From assembly GCF_040954645.1 (NCBI RefSeq), contig NC_092804.1, forward strand, positions 38,779,753-38,843,752: a DNA stretch of 64,000 nucleotides, in the 5' to 3' direction. How positions within the stretch are numbered: position 1 is the first letter of the stretch; each line of letters begins with the position of its first letter. Origin of the DNA: Diabrotica undecimpunctata (lineage: Eukaryota > Arthropoda > Insecta > Coleoptera > Chrysomelidae). Positions 22,972 to 33,069 of this stretch are shown one piece after another. Made by a program: the position numbers and the translations under genes. The notes beneath the pieces were generated by a model. The model was not told the origin of the DNA. It ran no database searches and was given only the letters and a program-made list of their open reading frames with translations.

Positions 22972-23017
22972 AAGTGTCTGATGAGGCTGGGATAGGCCGA
23001 AATGAGTCATAACACTT
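22972..23017 (+). ncRNA. Hammerhead ribozyme, copy 3 (complete type I fold)
   Basis: Reading 5' to 3': AAGTGT (22972-22977), CTGATGA (22978-22984), stem II GGCT-GGGATA-GGCC, GAAA (22999-23002), stem III ATG/CAT closed by AGT, then A at 23011 as the expected cleavage nucleotide (N-U-H rule), and ACACTT (23012-23017). Stem I is a perfect 6 bp. All conserved core positions of the hammerhead are present. Self-cleavage in RNA is predicted from the fold, not shown. Confidence 0.85.
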
Positions 23018-23144
23018 TATTGATACCGATTCGAGCACGGGAAGTTTAACGAATTTGTCCTCCTAGGCCATATATTTGGCTATTTAAATCAACAAAGTGA
23101 TAGCAGCTTTTGCTAGAAGATTTATTCTTTTACATATATATGTC

Positions 23145-23150
<6 letters not shown>

Positions 23151-23214
<64 letters not shown>
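23151..23214. repeat. (TA)n microsatellite
   Basis: A nearly pure TA tract of about 60 bp beginning just past the right arm of the hammerhead palindrome. Confidence 0.95.
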
Positions 23215-23505
<291 letters not shown>

Positions 23506-23585
23506 GGTACACTCGAAGAGTGGTGGGTTTTTCGGTCAAAGTGGAGAAATAAAAGACAAAGAAGGTGGCTACTTCATCTATTTAT

Positions 23586-23627
23586 TGAAGACGTTTCGCT
23601 TTCTGCTCAGAAAGCATCATCAGTTCA
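23586..23627 (-). ncRNA. Hammerhead ribozyme in a Penelope-like 3' region
   Basis: Minus strand: TGAA, CTGATGA (23617-23623), stem II TGCTTTCT-GAGC-AGAAAGC (7 bp perfect), GAAA (23594-23597), CGTC, TTCA. The GAAACGTC block with a one-base-pair stem III and a GUC cleavage site is the form I recall for Penelope hammerheads. Stem I is 4 bp (TGAA/TTCA). Intact core; likely to cleave only weakly as a monomer because stem III is minimal. Confidence 0.85.
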
Positions 23628-24649
23628 TCTAAAAAGAACAACCAAACATCCATAGAGAAGTTACAACAAAAGTGTGTTACCTTACAAAGACATGTAGCAG
23701 TCAATGATGTTAAAAAAATGAAAAAACTTACGAAACTGGACATTCAGAGTTAACGTTGTATAAAATAATTAATTGAAACTAGGTATAGTTTGCAATTTAA
23801 CAAAATTAGCACAGCAAAAAAACATGTGGTAAAAATACATGTATTAAAAAGTTATTATAAAAACTTAAGTAAAAAACATTAAGGTTTATTTTAAAGTGTA
23901 AAGAACTAAAAAGATCATACGAATGCACTTCCAACAAATTTATTTAATAAATTAGATTTTAATTTTAACTTTAGGTAACATTATAAGTTATTTAGAATAA
24001 TAGTAATAAGATAAAATGAAGTTACCAGTCTTTAGCTTACTGAGACTCGCCGATAAATGAATTTACAAGTTTAACACCCACGAAAACACGTGAAAATAGG
24101 TGGCCTTGAGGTCAGAGTGACATAAACAGCAAGGCAACCTACCAACTTCTATATATAAGGCGGTATATTCAAAATTTGTGATAAAATTGGTTGACAGCTT
24201 GTCGTTAAAAAACCAAACAATGAAAGGAAAAGGTGGTTAAAATCACCACTCACCCCAACAGTGATTGATCTGTCAACAAAGAACAAAGCATGCGAAGTCA
24301 ATCCAAAATATCATACATTATAATATTATGACGTCACTAGTTAGCCAGCTAACAGGTGAAGATTAATACAATTTCCACAGTCCAAAAGTTCAAACATTTA
24401 GGACCGTAATGAGAAAGATTCTATGAATCAATTTCAGTTTAATTTTATCAAACAAGTTTATCAAAAAGAACAATTACTTAATTGTGTAAAAGTGATATTG
24501 ACAAATATTAATAAAATATAAGTTGATAAAACTAAGTTAAGGAAGGAATAATTTATTTTATTTTATTTTTATTTAAATTTATTATATGAAAATGTAATAA
24601 CAAAACCCCAATGTGGGACAAAATTTAAGTAAACAACATATCAAGCCTA

Positions 24650-25165
24650 ATTCTGTAAAATTAATGCATGATAAATTTGACTCAAATTACTAATGTCGGT
24701 TCTCTTATTAAGGGTATTAGGATGTTTTAATATTGAACACATTTCTAAAAACTGTCTTTTTACGAGATTGCGTTCAGTGCCAAGAATTTTAACTTCATTA
24801 AAGTTTACTTCGTGCTTAGTGTTGATAGCATGTTGGGCAAGAGCACAAGTATGCTTAGATAAATTAATATCACTGCGGTGAGTCGTGAGACGCCCTCTCA
24901 GTGATCTCCCTGTCTGACCGATGTAACATGAGTCACACTCAGCACAAGGTATATGATATATTACATTAACTTGTTCCAGAAGGGACAGAGGTGTTTTAGT
25001 TTTAGAAAAACAAATTCCTGACAGTCTTAGCATTCTTAATAGCAATTTTAACCGGTACGTTGTTATGTTTGTACAGTTTAACGAGTTTCTCAGTAACTTG
25101 AGGAAAATAAGGTAAAGATGAGTAATGGGTAGTTTGATTCCCAAGTACAGTATTAGGCAGATCAA
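24650..25165 (-). pseudogene. Penelope-like GIY-YIG endonuclease region
   Basis: The minus strand gives LPYFPQVTEKLVKLYKHNN in one frame (RT-EN linker) and, after a frameshift near 25030, the GIY-YIG domain. That domain contains VIYHIPCAECDSCYIGQTGRS, LRGRLTTHRSDI, ALAQHAINTKHEVNF and VKRQFLEMCSI. The CYIGQTGR block is the Y-I-G half of GIY-YIG and the Glu in FLE is the expected metal ligand. This domain nicks DNA for Penelope retrotransposition. The frame ends at TAA near 24647. RT is missing, so no functional element. Confidence 0.88.
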
Positions 25166-25283
25166 AACTTCAAAGATATTGGAGATCGTCGATGTTCTCT
25201 GTCAGTATTGTTGTGAATAAGGGTTGAATATCTACAAACCCACAAACACACAAGTACTCTTTTGTATAAGTAAATGCAATTCA

Positions 25284-25602
25284 TGGACCGATCATATTAC
25301 GAACGAAATGGTGTTGCACAGAATAGGAAGAAACAGAGAACTTTTGACCATTAAAGGCGGAAGACAGCATATTTGGGGAACATACTTAGAAATGATAAGT
25401 ACGAGTTGTTGCAGCTGATTATGAAGGGTAAAATCGAAGGAAAAAGTGGTCCTGGTAGATGACAAATATCCTGGCTGAAAAACATTTGCGACTGGTCCGG
25501 GTTAAACACATAGACGCCCTTAAAAAAAGCAGAAGATAGAGACGAATTTGCAATGGTTATAGCCAACCATCATTAGTGGAAACGACACTAGAAGAAGAAG
25601 AA
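25284..25602 (+). mobile_element. RTE-like LINE 3' fragment with AAG tail
   Basis: Plus strand frames read ITNEMVLHRIGRNRELL, then LQLIMKGKIEGKSGPGR, ISWLKNICDWSGL and DEFAMVIANHH, ending with GAAGAAGAAGAA at 25591-25602. It is the RTE C-terminal arm. It faces the Penelope copy head to head. Confidence 0.8.
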
Positions 25603-25699
25603 ATGCAATAACATCCCCACTTAAGATTAACAGCAAAGAAGAAAAACAAGTAGATATGTTGAACGATAAAAAACGGGAAATCAGGATCGTAATTTTCAC

Positions 25700-26080
25700 C
25701 TAGTTGACATATTATGCCCTTGCGCCCGCTAGAAATCATAGATGTGGGTTTCCCAACTTCTTAAACATGTTTTCCATTCCTTTTGCTTCCTGGTCAGTGC
25801 TTTCATTTTTCTGTGGTTTTTTCTTTCTTGCTACTTATTTTGACTACATGTTTGTTTTGTGTTTTCCTAGTTCTGCCTTTTCTGATATTTCTTGTATTTT
25901 TTGCTTCGTATCTACTTTTGACCAGTCTTCTGTCACCCTTTCTGCAAATATGACCGTACCAAATTGCTGATTGTACTATATTGTTATATTTTGCTATAGT
26001 ATTATATTTTATTGTATAATAAAAGTCGATATATTTTTGATATAATATGTTCGGTTTATCTGTTTGCGAAATCTGTATAT
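25700..26080 (-). mobile_element. RTE-like LINE C-terminal fragment
   Basis: Minus strand: SAIWYGHICRKGDRRLVK, KNTRNIRKGRTRKTQNKHV. It resembles the W-x-G-H-x-x-R-M ... R-x-R-G-R-P-x-x-x-W region of a second RTE-type family. No target duplication identified. Confidence 0.55.
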
Positions 26081-26177
26081 CTTGCAATATTTAAAAGCTT
26101 TTCAAAATAATTCTCGCAGATTCGAGGAAAAGCAACATCATTTAGCTCTACGAAAGCTCTTGTAACTCACAACTTAA

Positions 26178-26225
26178 AACGTTTATGTCAACCTTCAATC
26201 GATCATCAGCACAGGGAATGTTGAC
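26178..26225 (-). ncRNA. Degenerate hammerhead-like relic
   Basis: Minus strand: CTGATGA (26213-26219), TCGAT-TGAAG-GTTGA as a weak stem II, then CATAAACGTT where GAAACGTT is expected. The second core box is disrupted by about two bases. Reported as a relic only. Confidence 0.4.
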
Positions 26226-26319
26226 ATGTATATAGCAAAAAGATGGAGAGAACTTTGGAGTGGCCTTTGAGCAGAGTATTTATTAATTGATTATTGTTTA
26301 TGTAGGTTGTATATCATCA

Positions 26320-26430
26320 TTATCATCATTCTGGCTTTACAATCCTGTTTGAGCCTTAGCCTCCTCAAGAATTTCTCTCCAGTCGTCCCTATCCATCGCC
26401 TTTTTGCGCCAGGTTTGAGATAATTCATAC
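26320..26430 (-). mobile_element. RTE-like LINE terminal scrap
   Basis: The minus strand reads QTWRKKAMDRDDWREILEEA followed by AQTGL and stop, with a degenerate (ATG)n tail. It is the last about 30 residues of an RTE-type ORF. Confidence 0.65.
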
Positions 26431-26807
26431 AAATTATTCATATTGTATAATTTTTCATAAATGATAAATGGAAATGGATAGTCAGTAAAATCTGTACTGG
26501 AAATTTTTCAACTTTTGCAAAATATAGTTGTTATTCAAACTAATTTAGTTTTATTCAATTTTAATTATTCAATCAGTTTTTGTTAATGTAAATAATTAAA
26601 ATTTTATTTACCGACACTAAATCGATTTAATCTGCTTAAATTGATTCCGTCAACAACAATAAAAAAATTTTTACAATTTGTATATATTTGGATTTGTTTT
26701 ATAAAGAAATATGGGTTATCAAATAAATATTATTTGTTGTTTATGATGAGACAATGATATTATATGTCTAAAATATTATCAATGGCAATTCTTTAAAAGA
26801 ACTAACA
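26431..26807. other. AT-rich intergenic DNA
   Basis: Nothing recognised. Confidence 0.4.
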
Positions 26808-27140
26808 TTAATAATTTTGTATAATTCTTACGTCTTTATTGTCTATTCCTACTCGTCTAATAATTTCCATCAGTTTTCCATGCCTAACTTTATCGAATGC
26901 TTTCTCAAAGTCTATAAAGTACATGAACACAGGATGATTGAAATTTCTACACTTCCGAACTAGCACTTTCAAGCTGAATAGTGCCTCTCTTGTTCCAAGA
27001 ATATTACGGAAACCAAATTGCGTATCACTAATTTCTCCTTCAGTTCTAGCATACATTCTGAAATGAATTATCCGAAGAAAGATTTTTAAAACCTGATTCA
27101 TAAGACTCATTGTCACAAATTTAGCATCACACATGGAGAA
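26808..27140 (-). mobile_element. RTE-like LINE RT fragment
   Basis: Open minus-strand frame: SLMNQVLKIFLRIIHFRMY (RT domain 2a), SDTQFGFRNILGTREALFSL and VFMYFIDFEKAFDKVRHGKLM (motif A with catalytic Asp). It is cut off before the YADD box. It belongs to the same family as the larger copy just upstream on the same strand. Confidence 0.85.
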
Positions 27141-28742
27141 TTAAGCCTTCTTATGGTGCCCTATCCGATTAGTGGATGTTGGCGACAACTCTGGCATACT
27201 CCTCTCGGTCGTGTGTGGCTCTAAAGAGTGCATGGGCATCGAGGTTTGTCCAATCCCTTATGTTTTTAAGCCATGAATATTTCTTTCTTCCGATGCCCCG
27301 TTTTCCTTCTATCTTCCCTTCCATAATGAGCTTTAAGAACCGGTACTTGGAATTTCGAATATATGACCCAGATAAGCAGTTTTTCTTCTTTTTATTATTG
27401 GCAGCAATTCTCGTTCTCTGCCCATTCGATTTAATACTTCGACATTTGTTGTGTGGTCTGTCCAAGGAATTCTAAGTAGTCTTCTAAAACCCATATTTCA
27501 AAGGCCTCCAATCGGTTCATCACATTGGCCTTTATGGTTCAGGTTTCTACACCATATAGCAGTATGGAGTAAATGTAACATTTTACAAAGCGATATCGAA
27601 GCGTTAAGTTAAGGCTGCTGTTGCTTAGCAAGGTTCTCATATTAGTAAATGCTGGTCTGGCTTGCTCAATCCTGCTACGTATCTCTATGTCTGGATCTAG
27701 ATCTTCAGTTATCCAATTACCGAGATATCTGAACTTGGGGGCCTTTTGGATGTTCTTATTGTTTACTCTTATATTTATTTGCATATTTTGTGTTCTGCTA
27801 ACCACCATTATCTTTGTCTTGTCTATATTAATCTTCAAGCCCAGTCGTTCTCCTTCAGTGTTTATTCTATCTATTAGTCGTTGTAGCGCTTCTTGGCTAT
27901 CAGCTATTATGACTGTATCATCAGCATAGCGAAGATTACTAATAGTTTGTCCGTTGATTTTGATTCCATCCTCAGTGTCATTTAAGGCTCTATCGAAAAT
28001 CGTTTTAGAGTAAAGATTAAAAATGAGGAGTGACAGAACACAACCCCGTCGTACACCTTTTTCGAATGAAAAATATGATGTAGATTCCAGTCCTACTCTC
28101 ACAGATGCCACTTGATTCATATAAAGGTTCTTTATGATTTTAAGGTCATTCTCATCTATCGAACGTTCCTGGAGCAATCTTACTAATTCTGAATGATTAA
28201 CACAATCGAACGCTTTCTGGTAATCTATAAAGCATAGGAAGACATCTTTTTGCCAATCTCTGCATTTCTGAAGTAGGACAGTTAAGCTATAAAGTGCTTC
28301 TCTTGTGGCAAATCCTTGTCTGAAACCGAACTGTGTGGGGCTAATGTCTCTTTCACATCTGTTGTATATTCTTGTGTGAATTATCTTTAAGAAGAGTTTT
28401 AGGACCTGGCTCAATAAGCTGATCATTCGGAATTGGTAGCAACTATTAGCGTTTGGCTTTTTTGGGATTGGTATAAAGGTTGATTGAAGCCAATCCTGTG
28501 GTATTTGACCAATTAATTATTAGAATAATAAGAATTAAGCCAATATGTTAATCATTTCTCAGCCATTTTTATTTAAATGGCTGAGAAATGATTTTTTCTC
28601 TTTGTTTCCAAGTATTTTAATAATATCTGTTGGTATTTCATCTTTTCCGGTAGCTTTTCTATTTTTGGCTATTTTGATTGCATTTTCTAATTCTTTCATT
28701 GTTATTGTAGGATCTTGTAATACAATTTTGTATTTCTTTTAA

Positions 28743-29362
28743 TTGTCGGTCAAAAGGCAACCACATTGCTGACCGATTATCTAGGAAGGCGCCAGGCCTA
28801 AGACTCTTAGGACCTGGGGATCTTTTTGGTTGGTCAACTACAACAATCGCGGAAATTGTCAAATGTCACTCCCATACACAAACCGTAAAAAGATGGGAAG
28901 AAGGGCAAGGATGTAAACTTGCCAGGGTAATACTAAGTAACCTTGAAGAGTCAACATCAAAGAAGTACTTGGGAATGACCAGGAAAAACCTACGTTTGGC
29001 AGTTGGTTTTTTACCTGGTCATTGTCAACTAAGCAAACACCTCCACACACTGGGGCTAGCAGACACACCTCTATGTAGGAAGTGTGAACGAGAAGACGAA
29101 ACTGTAGAGCATGTCTTATGTAAATGCCCGGAGTTATCGTTAATACGAGAGTACGCGTTAGGCGAGTCCTGGTCCACACCTGCCCACATAAGAGAGATGT
29201 CTCCTGGTGACTTGTCCACCGTCCTAGAAATGGCAGGATGGACAATAAGCTAAGGGTGATAGCTCCCTGGGAGGATGCACAATTTGTCAATTGTGGCCTG
29301 TGCTGTGAAACTTAACTCGCCCTTCCTACTCTACAGATACAGATACAGATACTTGTCGGTCA
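28743..29362 (+). mobile_element. I/Jockey-type LINE 3' fragment with 10-bp target duplication
   Basis: Insert 28753-29352 lies between direct repeats TTGTCGGTCA (28743-28752 and 29353-29362). It encodes, on the plus strand, the end of an RNase H domain (GNHIADRLSRKA), then MTRKNLRLAVGFLPGHCQL, LGLADTPLCRKCEREDET and EHVLCKCPELS, the terminal zinc-knuckle region. The tail is a GATACA-type repeat. It split the RTE ORF between endonuclease-side linker and RT. Confidence 0.88.
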
Positions 29363-30479
29363 TCGCTAAATAGTTTTTTAATGTATTCTTCCCATTTTTT
29401 AGTTTATCGATATCGTTTATGATAAGGTTTCTTTTATTTAAGGTTTATCGTATCTTCTTTATTGACAAGGTAGTATGATTTTTTATATCGTATACCAGCA
29501 GCTTCTTTTATCTTCTTGTGTAAGTTGAATACATCGTGCTTCTTTTGCAGAGCCTCAATTTTCAGGAATTTCCGTTTAAACCATGCTTCTTTTGCTGTTC
29601 GTAATTTTCTTTCTATTTCGTTTTGTATATCGCTGTATTTTTGTGGATCTCGGTTTTTAAATTTCCTTCTTTCTTCCATAAAGTTTAATATATCATCGTT
29701 CATTCACTATTGCCTTTTATATTTGATTTTGGGTAAGTCGAAAGTAGTTTTTTTAATACAGTTTTAAAATAAAACCAGTAATCTTAAATATTGTGATAGT
29801 CTTGGTCTTCATTAAATTTATTTATTCTCCAAACTAGTTGCGTGCCATTTATGAAGGCATCCTAGAGAGTCGAGATCGAACCTGTTATTGGGTTGGTGCT
29901 TTATAAGTTTCTTGAGTCTTAGTTCCAAATTATCGACTAAGAGGATAATATCCGAAGGGACACCAGCTCGAGGATATGTTTTAAATACTTTTACCGAGTT
30001 TCGAAAATGCTCATTGACAGTGATGTAATCTTTTTGATTTCTTCTGATTTTTTCAGAACAATCTGCTGTAACTTTCCAAGTGTAAGGTCTCCTTTTCACC
30101 ATTTAAATCTTTCAATAGTATTTTAATATCTTTATTATCTATCCTATCAGTCACACTTTTAATATCCAAGTAACACTTCTCGTCGTCACTATTTTCTGCT
30201 GTTGGTGCATATTCTTGAATGGTATTTATATCATAAGTTTTGGACCTCAATTGCACCAGATCGACTCAGTTGGATGCATATCATACTCATTTAATACAAC
30301 TTTCAACCTGCTTGGAGACTATGAAAGCTACTCCATTTTGATAATGAATAATGTTTTCACCTAAGTAGAGGGTGTTATTTTAGAGGTATAGAATTTTGAA
30401 ATGGAATAAAATAAAGATGGTTTCTATAAATTGACATTATTCGGAAGATCATCTTTTGGGATTATAATTTTAATATGAT

Positions 30480-32423
30480 TTATGGCATATAACCGTTATG
30501 GCTGGCTCTGACGTAGTCTAACCTGGAGGTCCAATTTTCGATCACTTTTTCCAATATTTGCCGCCGTATATCGGCAATAACGCGGCGAATGTTGGCCTCC
30601 AAGTGGTCAACCGTTTTATACTTATCGGCGTAGACTAGCACCTTTACAAATCCCCATATGAATTAGTCTAGCACGCATATCGCACGCATTTAGCAATCCG
30701 TATGCTAAATCGCATGATCTTGGAGGCCAATTCACGGTCCGAAACGTGAAACAATCCGGTTACTAAACGTTTCCTTTGTGACATGTTTCGCCGTCTTTTT
30801 AAACAACACCTCCTGTTCATCATGGTTGTTCAATTTAGGAATAAAAAATGCAGTAATCACGGCTCTATACCGCTTAACATGTAACATTTGCAAATTCTTT
30901 GAAATATATTGAAATATATTAAAATCTCCTCGTATTTGCTAAAGTATCGAAGAATACTTTCAGTGTATTTCTCTTTACTTTCGTACGAGTTAAAATACTC
31001 AAAATGTATTTTAAATCCTTTTTGAGTCGCTTTTTTGAGTTAATGTAAACACATTTTTGGAGTTAGTTTATACCACGGACGCGTAATTCTTTGATATTTT
31101 TCTTTGATCGAAAGACGCTCGATACTGCGTTTGAAATAAACATAAACATCCATTTAGAGGCTGAGAAGGTTTTGCCGGACAGATAATTAGACCACTCTCG
31201 CTGAGGTGTTGTCAGCATTGCAGCGTTATGTCCAAATTTTTCATTTTGTCCTTAGTCCTTTTTTATGAAAAATGTATAAAGTTAATAGTAGCAGTTTAAT
31301 GTGTTCAATGTGTAGTTGCAGTTTAAGTGAGGTTTGGAAGAATCGTTGTTTCCATCCTCGTTTTGTTTCTCCCTGGTTGTCATCCCAGGCTTTTTGGCAG
31401 TTTGGAGATGAATTTGTTCGTGTGTTCGTTACACAGAGAGTTTAACTCCAGTTTCTACCCCCAAATATTCCAGTGAAAATATAATTTTTTATTTGTCACA
31501 GTTCATAGTCCAGTAACATTTTTTGTAAGTTTTGTAGCAACAGAGTTTGTATACAAATAGGAAATATGTAAGTTTTTTCTTCTTTATTATTTTGGTATAA
31601 ATCTCTGTAACTATTAATATAGTATTTTTTATGTATTCTGTATTTTGTAACTGTTTGTATTGAGGCAATAATAAATGTTTAATTTATTTCACTGAACCAT
31701 TTTGTCTTTTTATTTTAGAAAAGTCTCCTAACCATTTTTGTATTTCTAATAATTATATCAATAGTTACAACTAGTTGTTGTAATCGTTATAATTTGGCAC
31801 CTCGAAGGGCCTCCATTTTAAATTGGTAGAGGTCCTTCCTGTTGTTTGTTTTGTTTGTCCATTTGTTCCAAGAGACTTATGTAAGCACCCCTTTGTTTCA
31901 TTTTTGTAGTTGCCCCAATCCAACCCCCCTGTTTCATTCACTTATCCACGACCCCAGCTCTCCAAATAAACCCTGAGTGCCGTTCGCACATTTTCGTTTA
32001 TTTTGCTTCCCTATCTCTGCCCCAATAACTTTTTTCCCAATTTTCAACCCCATATAGTGATACCCTGAGTGGTGGGCAAAATATTACGCTACAACCATTG
32101 ACTGTAACGTTCTGACCAGCATCGTTTTTGTAGAAGTACGATAGAATGATTCCACCAGACCATAAAGCACACCAAATAGTCAGTTGTTCTTGATGTTATG
32201 ATTTCTCAACATACATTTGAGGATTATTTTAACTTCAAATAGGGCAGTTTTGTTTGTTGAAATAGCCATTCAACCAAAAGTGAGTTTCATCGCTAAACAA
32301 AATTTGGTTATGAAAATTGGAATCTACGGCAATCTCGTTTTGGACCCACTCACCGAATATATGCCTTGCTAGGTGATAATGTACCTTTAATTCTTGCAAT
32401 AGTTGGATTTTGTAAGCGCGCAA
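30480..32423 (-). pseudogene. Mariner-like transposase, split by a secondary insertion
   Basis: Minus strand, N to C: YKIQLLQELKVHYHLAR, FHNQILFSDETHFWLNGY (first catalytic Asp, about 32280), then IILSYFYKNDAGQNVTVNG ending near 32095. A 1.2-kb foreign stretch follows. The gene resumes at about 30870 with RYRAVITAFFIPKL and ends VYADKYKTVDHLEANIRRVI and IENWTSRLDYVRAS (about 30500). The second Asp block (normally QQDGATCHT) is lost. Inactive. Confidence 0.8.
30880..32093. mobile_element. 1.2-kb insertion in the mariner, possible solo LTR
   Basis: This block interrupts the mariner transposase between GQNVTVNG and RYRAVIT. It is non-coding. Its ends read TGTAAC... and ...GCTACA, a weak inverted repeat (TGTARC) typical of LTRs, with an AATAAA-type signal near 31670. 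The flanking words (ATGGT and ATGTT on the minus strand) are only near matches, so the solo-LTR call is tentative. No open frame is present. Confidence 0.4.
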
Positions 32424-32849
32424 GCGTCTTCCTGTATGCTACACCCAACTTAACATAAATCACTTGACAACTGTCAAAATGGCCGACAGTTAAAAAAGTG
32501 TTACCAACTTACATTTCTATACCTCTAAAAAAACACCCTTTAGTATGTAAAAACACAACTATATGGTCATTTATACAACAGCTTACGTGACCGGGCCTAC
32601 GCATTTTGCTAATATCCAATATTGAGATATTCAGTATCTTTATTTTTTCTCTAGTATTATGAGTCTTTCTAGCCTCATATAACTGTCGAAAATTCCAAGT
32701 ACCTATTCTTATTCCAGATTTTATATCAATACTGGCGCTAGACAGGAGATTCTTCACACCTGCCCTATTTAAAGAGCGCTCATACTCGGGCCCATCGTTG
32801 AATGTTTCAGCCATAATATTTTTCTGGGAAAGTATTCTTCGTTTTATTG

Positions 32850-33040
32850 TGCCATCTTCTAATAAAGGTTGGCGATTACTTCTTTCATAGCCTCCCTTTC
32901 CTTTGCAACGTGAAATATATGTTTAACACTGAGGTTAGTCCAATCTCAGATATTCCTCAGCCAGGATTTCTTTTTTCTTCCCAAGTCTTTTCTTCCCTCT
33001 ACACTGCTATGCATGATGACGTGTAGCAGAAAGTATTTAT
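32850..33040 (-). mobile_element. RTE-like LINE C-terminal scrap
   Basis: Minus strand: SSVEGRKDLGRKKKSWLRNI and KEREAMKEVIANLY, the last part of the RTE ORF. It abuts the start of the larger RTE element. Confidence 0.7.
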
Positions 33041-33069
33041 CCTTTACCATTTATTTATATGGCATGCTT

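Larger units (their letters stand above)
22781..23134. repeat. 157-bp inverted repeat with 40-bp spacer, a hammerhead in each arm
   Basis: Left arm 22781-22937 and right arm 22978-23134 are reverse complements with only a few mismatches. Each arm holds one hammerhead core plus about 110 bp of flank (GATACCGATTCGAGCACGGG, then the TCCTCCTAGGCC region). Part of the same unit also occurs once more at about 22530-22640. This resembles the terminal region of Penelope-like elements arranged head to head. The right arm runs into a (TA)n tract. Confidence 0.85.
30366..32542 (-). mobile_element. Mariner-like element with TA duplication, inside the RTE LINE
   Basis: Element proper 30368-32540. Left end GAGGGTGTTATTTTAGAGG and inward-read right end AAGGGTGTTTTTTTAGAGG match at 24 of the first 26 bp. 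TA flanks both ends (30366-30367 and 32541-32542). The interior holds minus-strand transposase pieces and a 1.2-kb secondary insertion. It lies in the RTE endonuclease, whose frame resumes on both sides. Confidence 0.88.
27169..32814 (-). mobile_element. RTE-like LINE (EN-RT) broken by two later insertions
   Basis: The minus-strand element begins near 32814 with IRIGTWNFRQLYEARKT (endonuclease N-terminus). It resumes at about 30360-29818 with QEYAPTAENSDDE, IKILLKDLN and TVNEHFRNSVKVFKTYP (rest of the endonuclease). After a basic linker (29703-29434), RT runs from KIAKNRKATGKDEIPTDI (28700) through SPTQFGFRQGFATREAL, FLCFIDYQKAFD and NLRYADDTVIIAD (27900) to MINRLEAF and KLIMEGKIEGKRGIG (27300). 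It stops at 27169. Removing a mariner (30368-32540) and an I/Jockey fragment (28753-29352) restores domain order. Several frameshifts remain, so it is dead. Confidence 0.88.

Noticed and set aside
27905..27935. TCATCAG on the plus strand as a possible hammerhead core
   Set aside because: It is the complement of the Y-A-D-D-T coding sequence of the RTE reverse transcriptase; no stem II or GAAA box follows.
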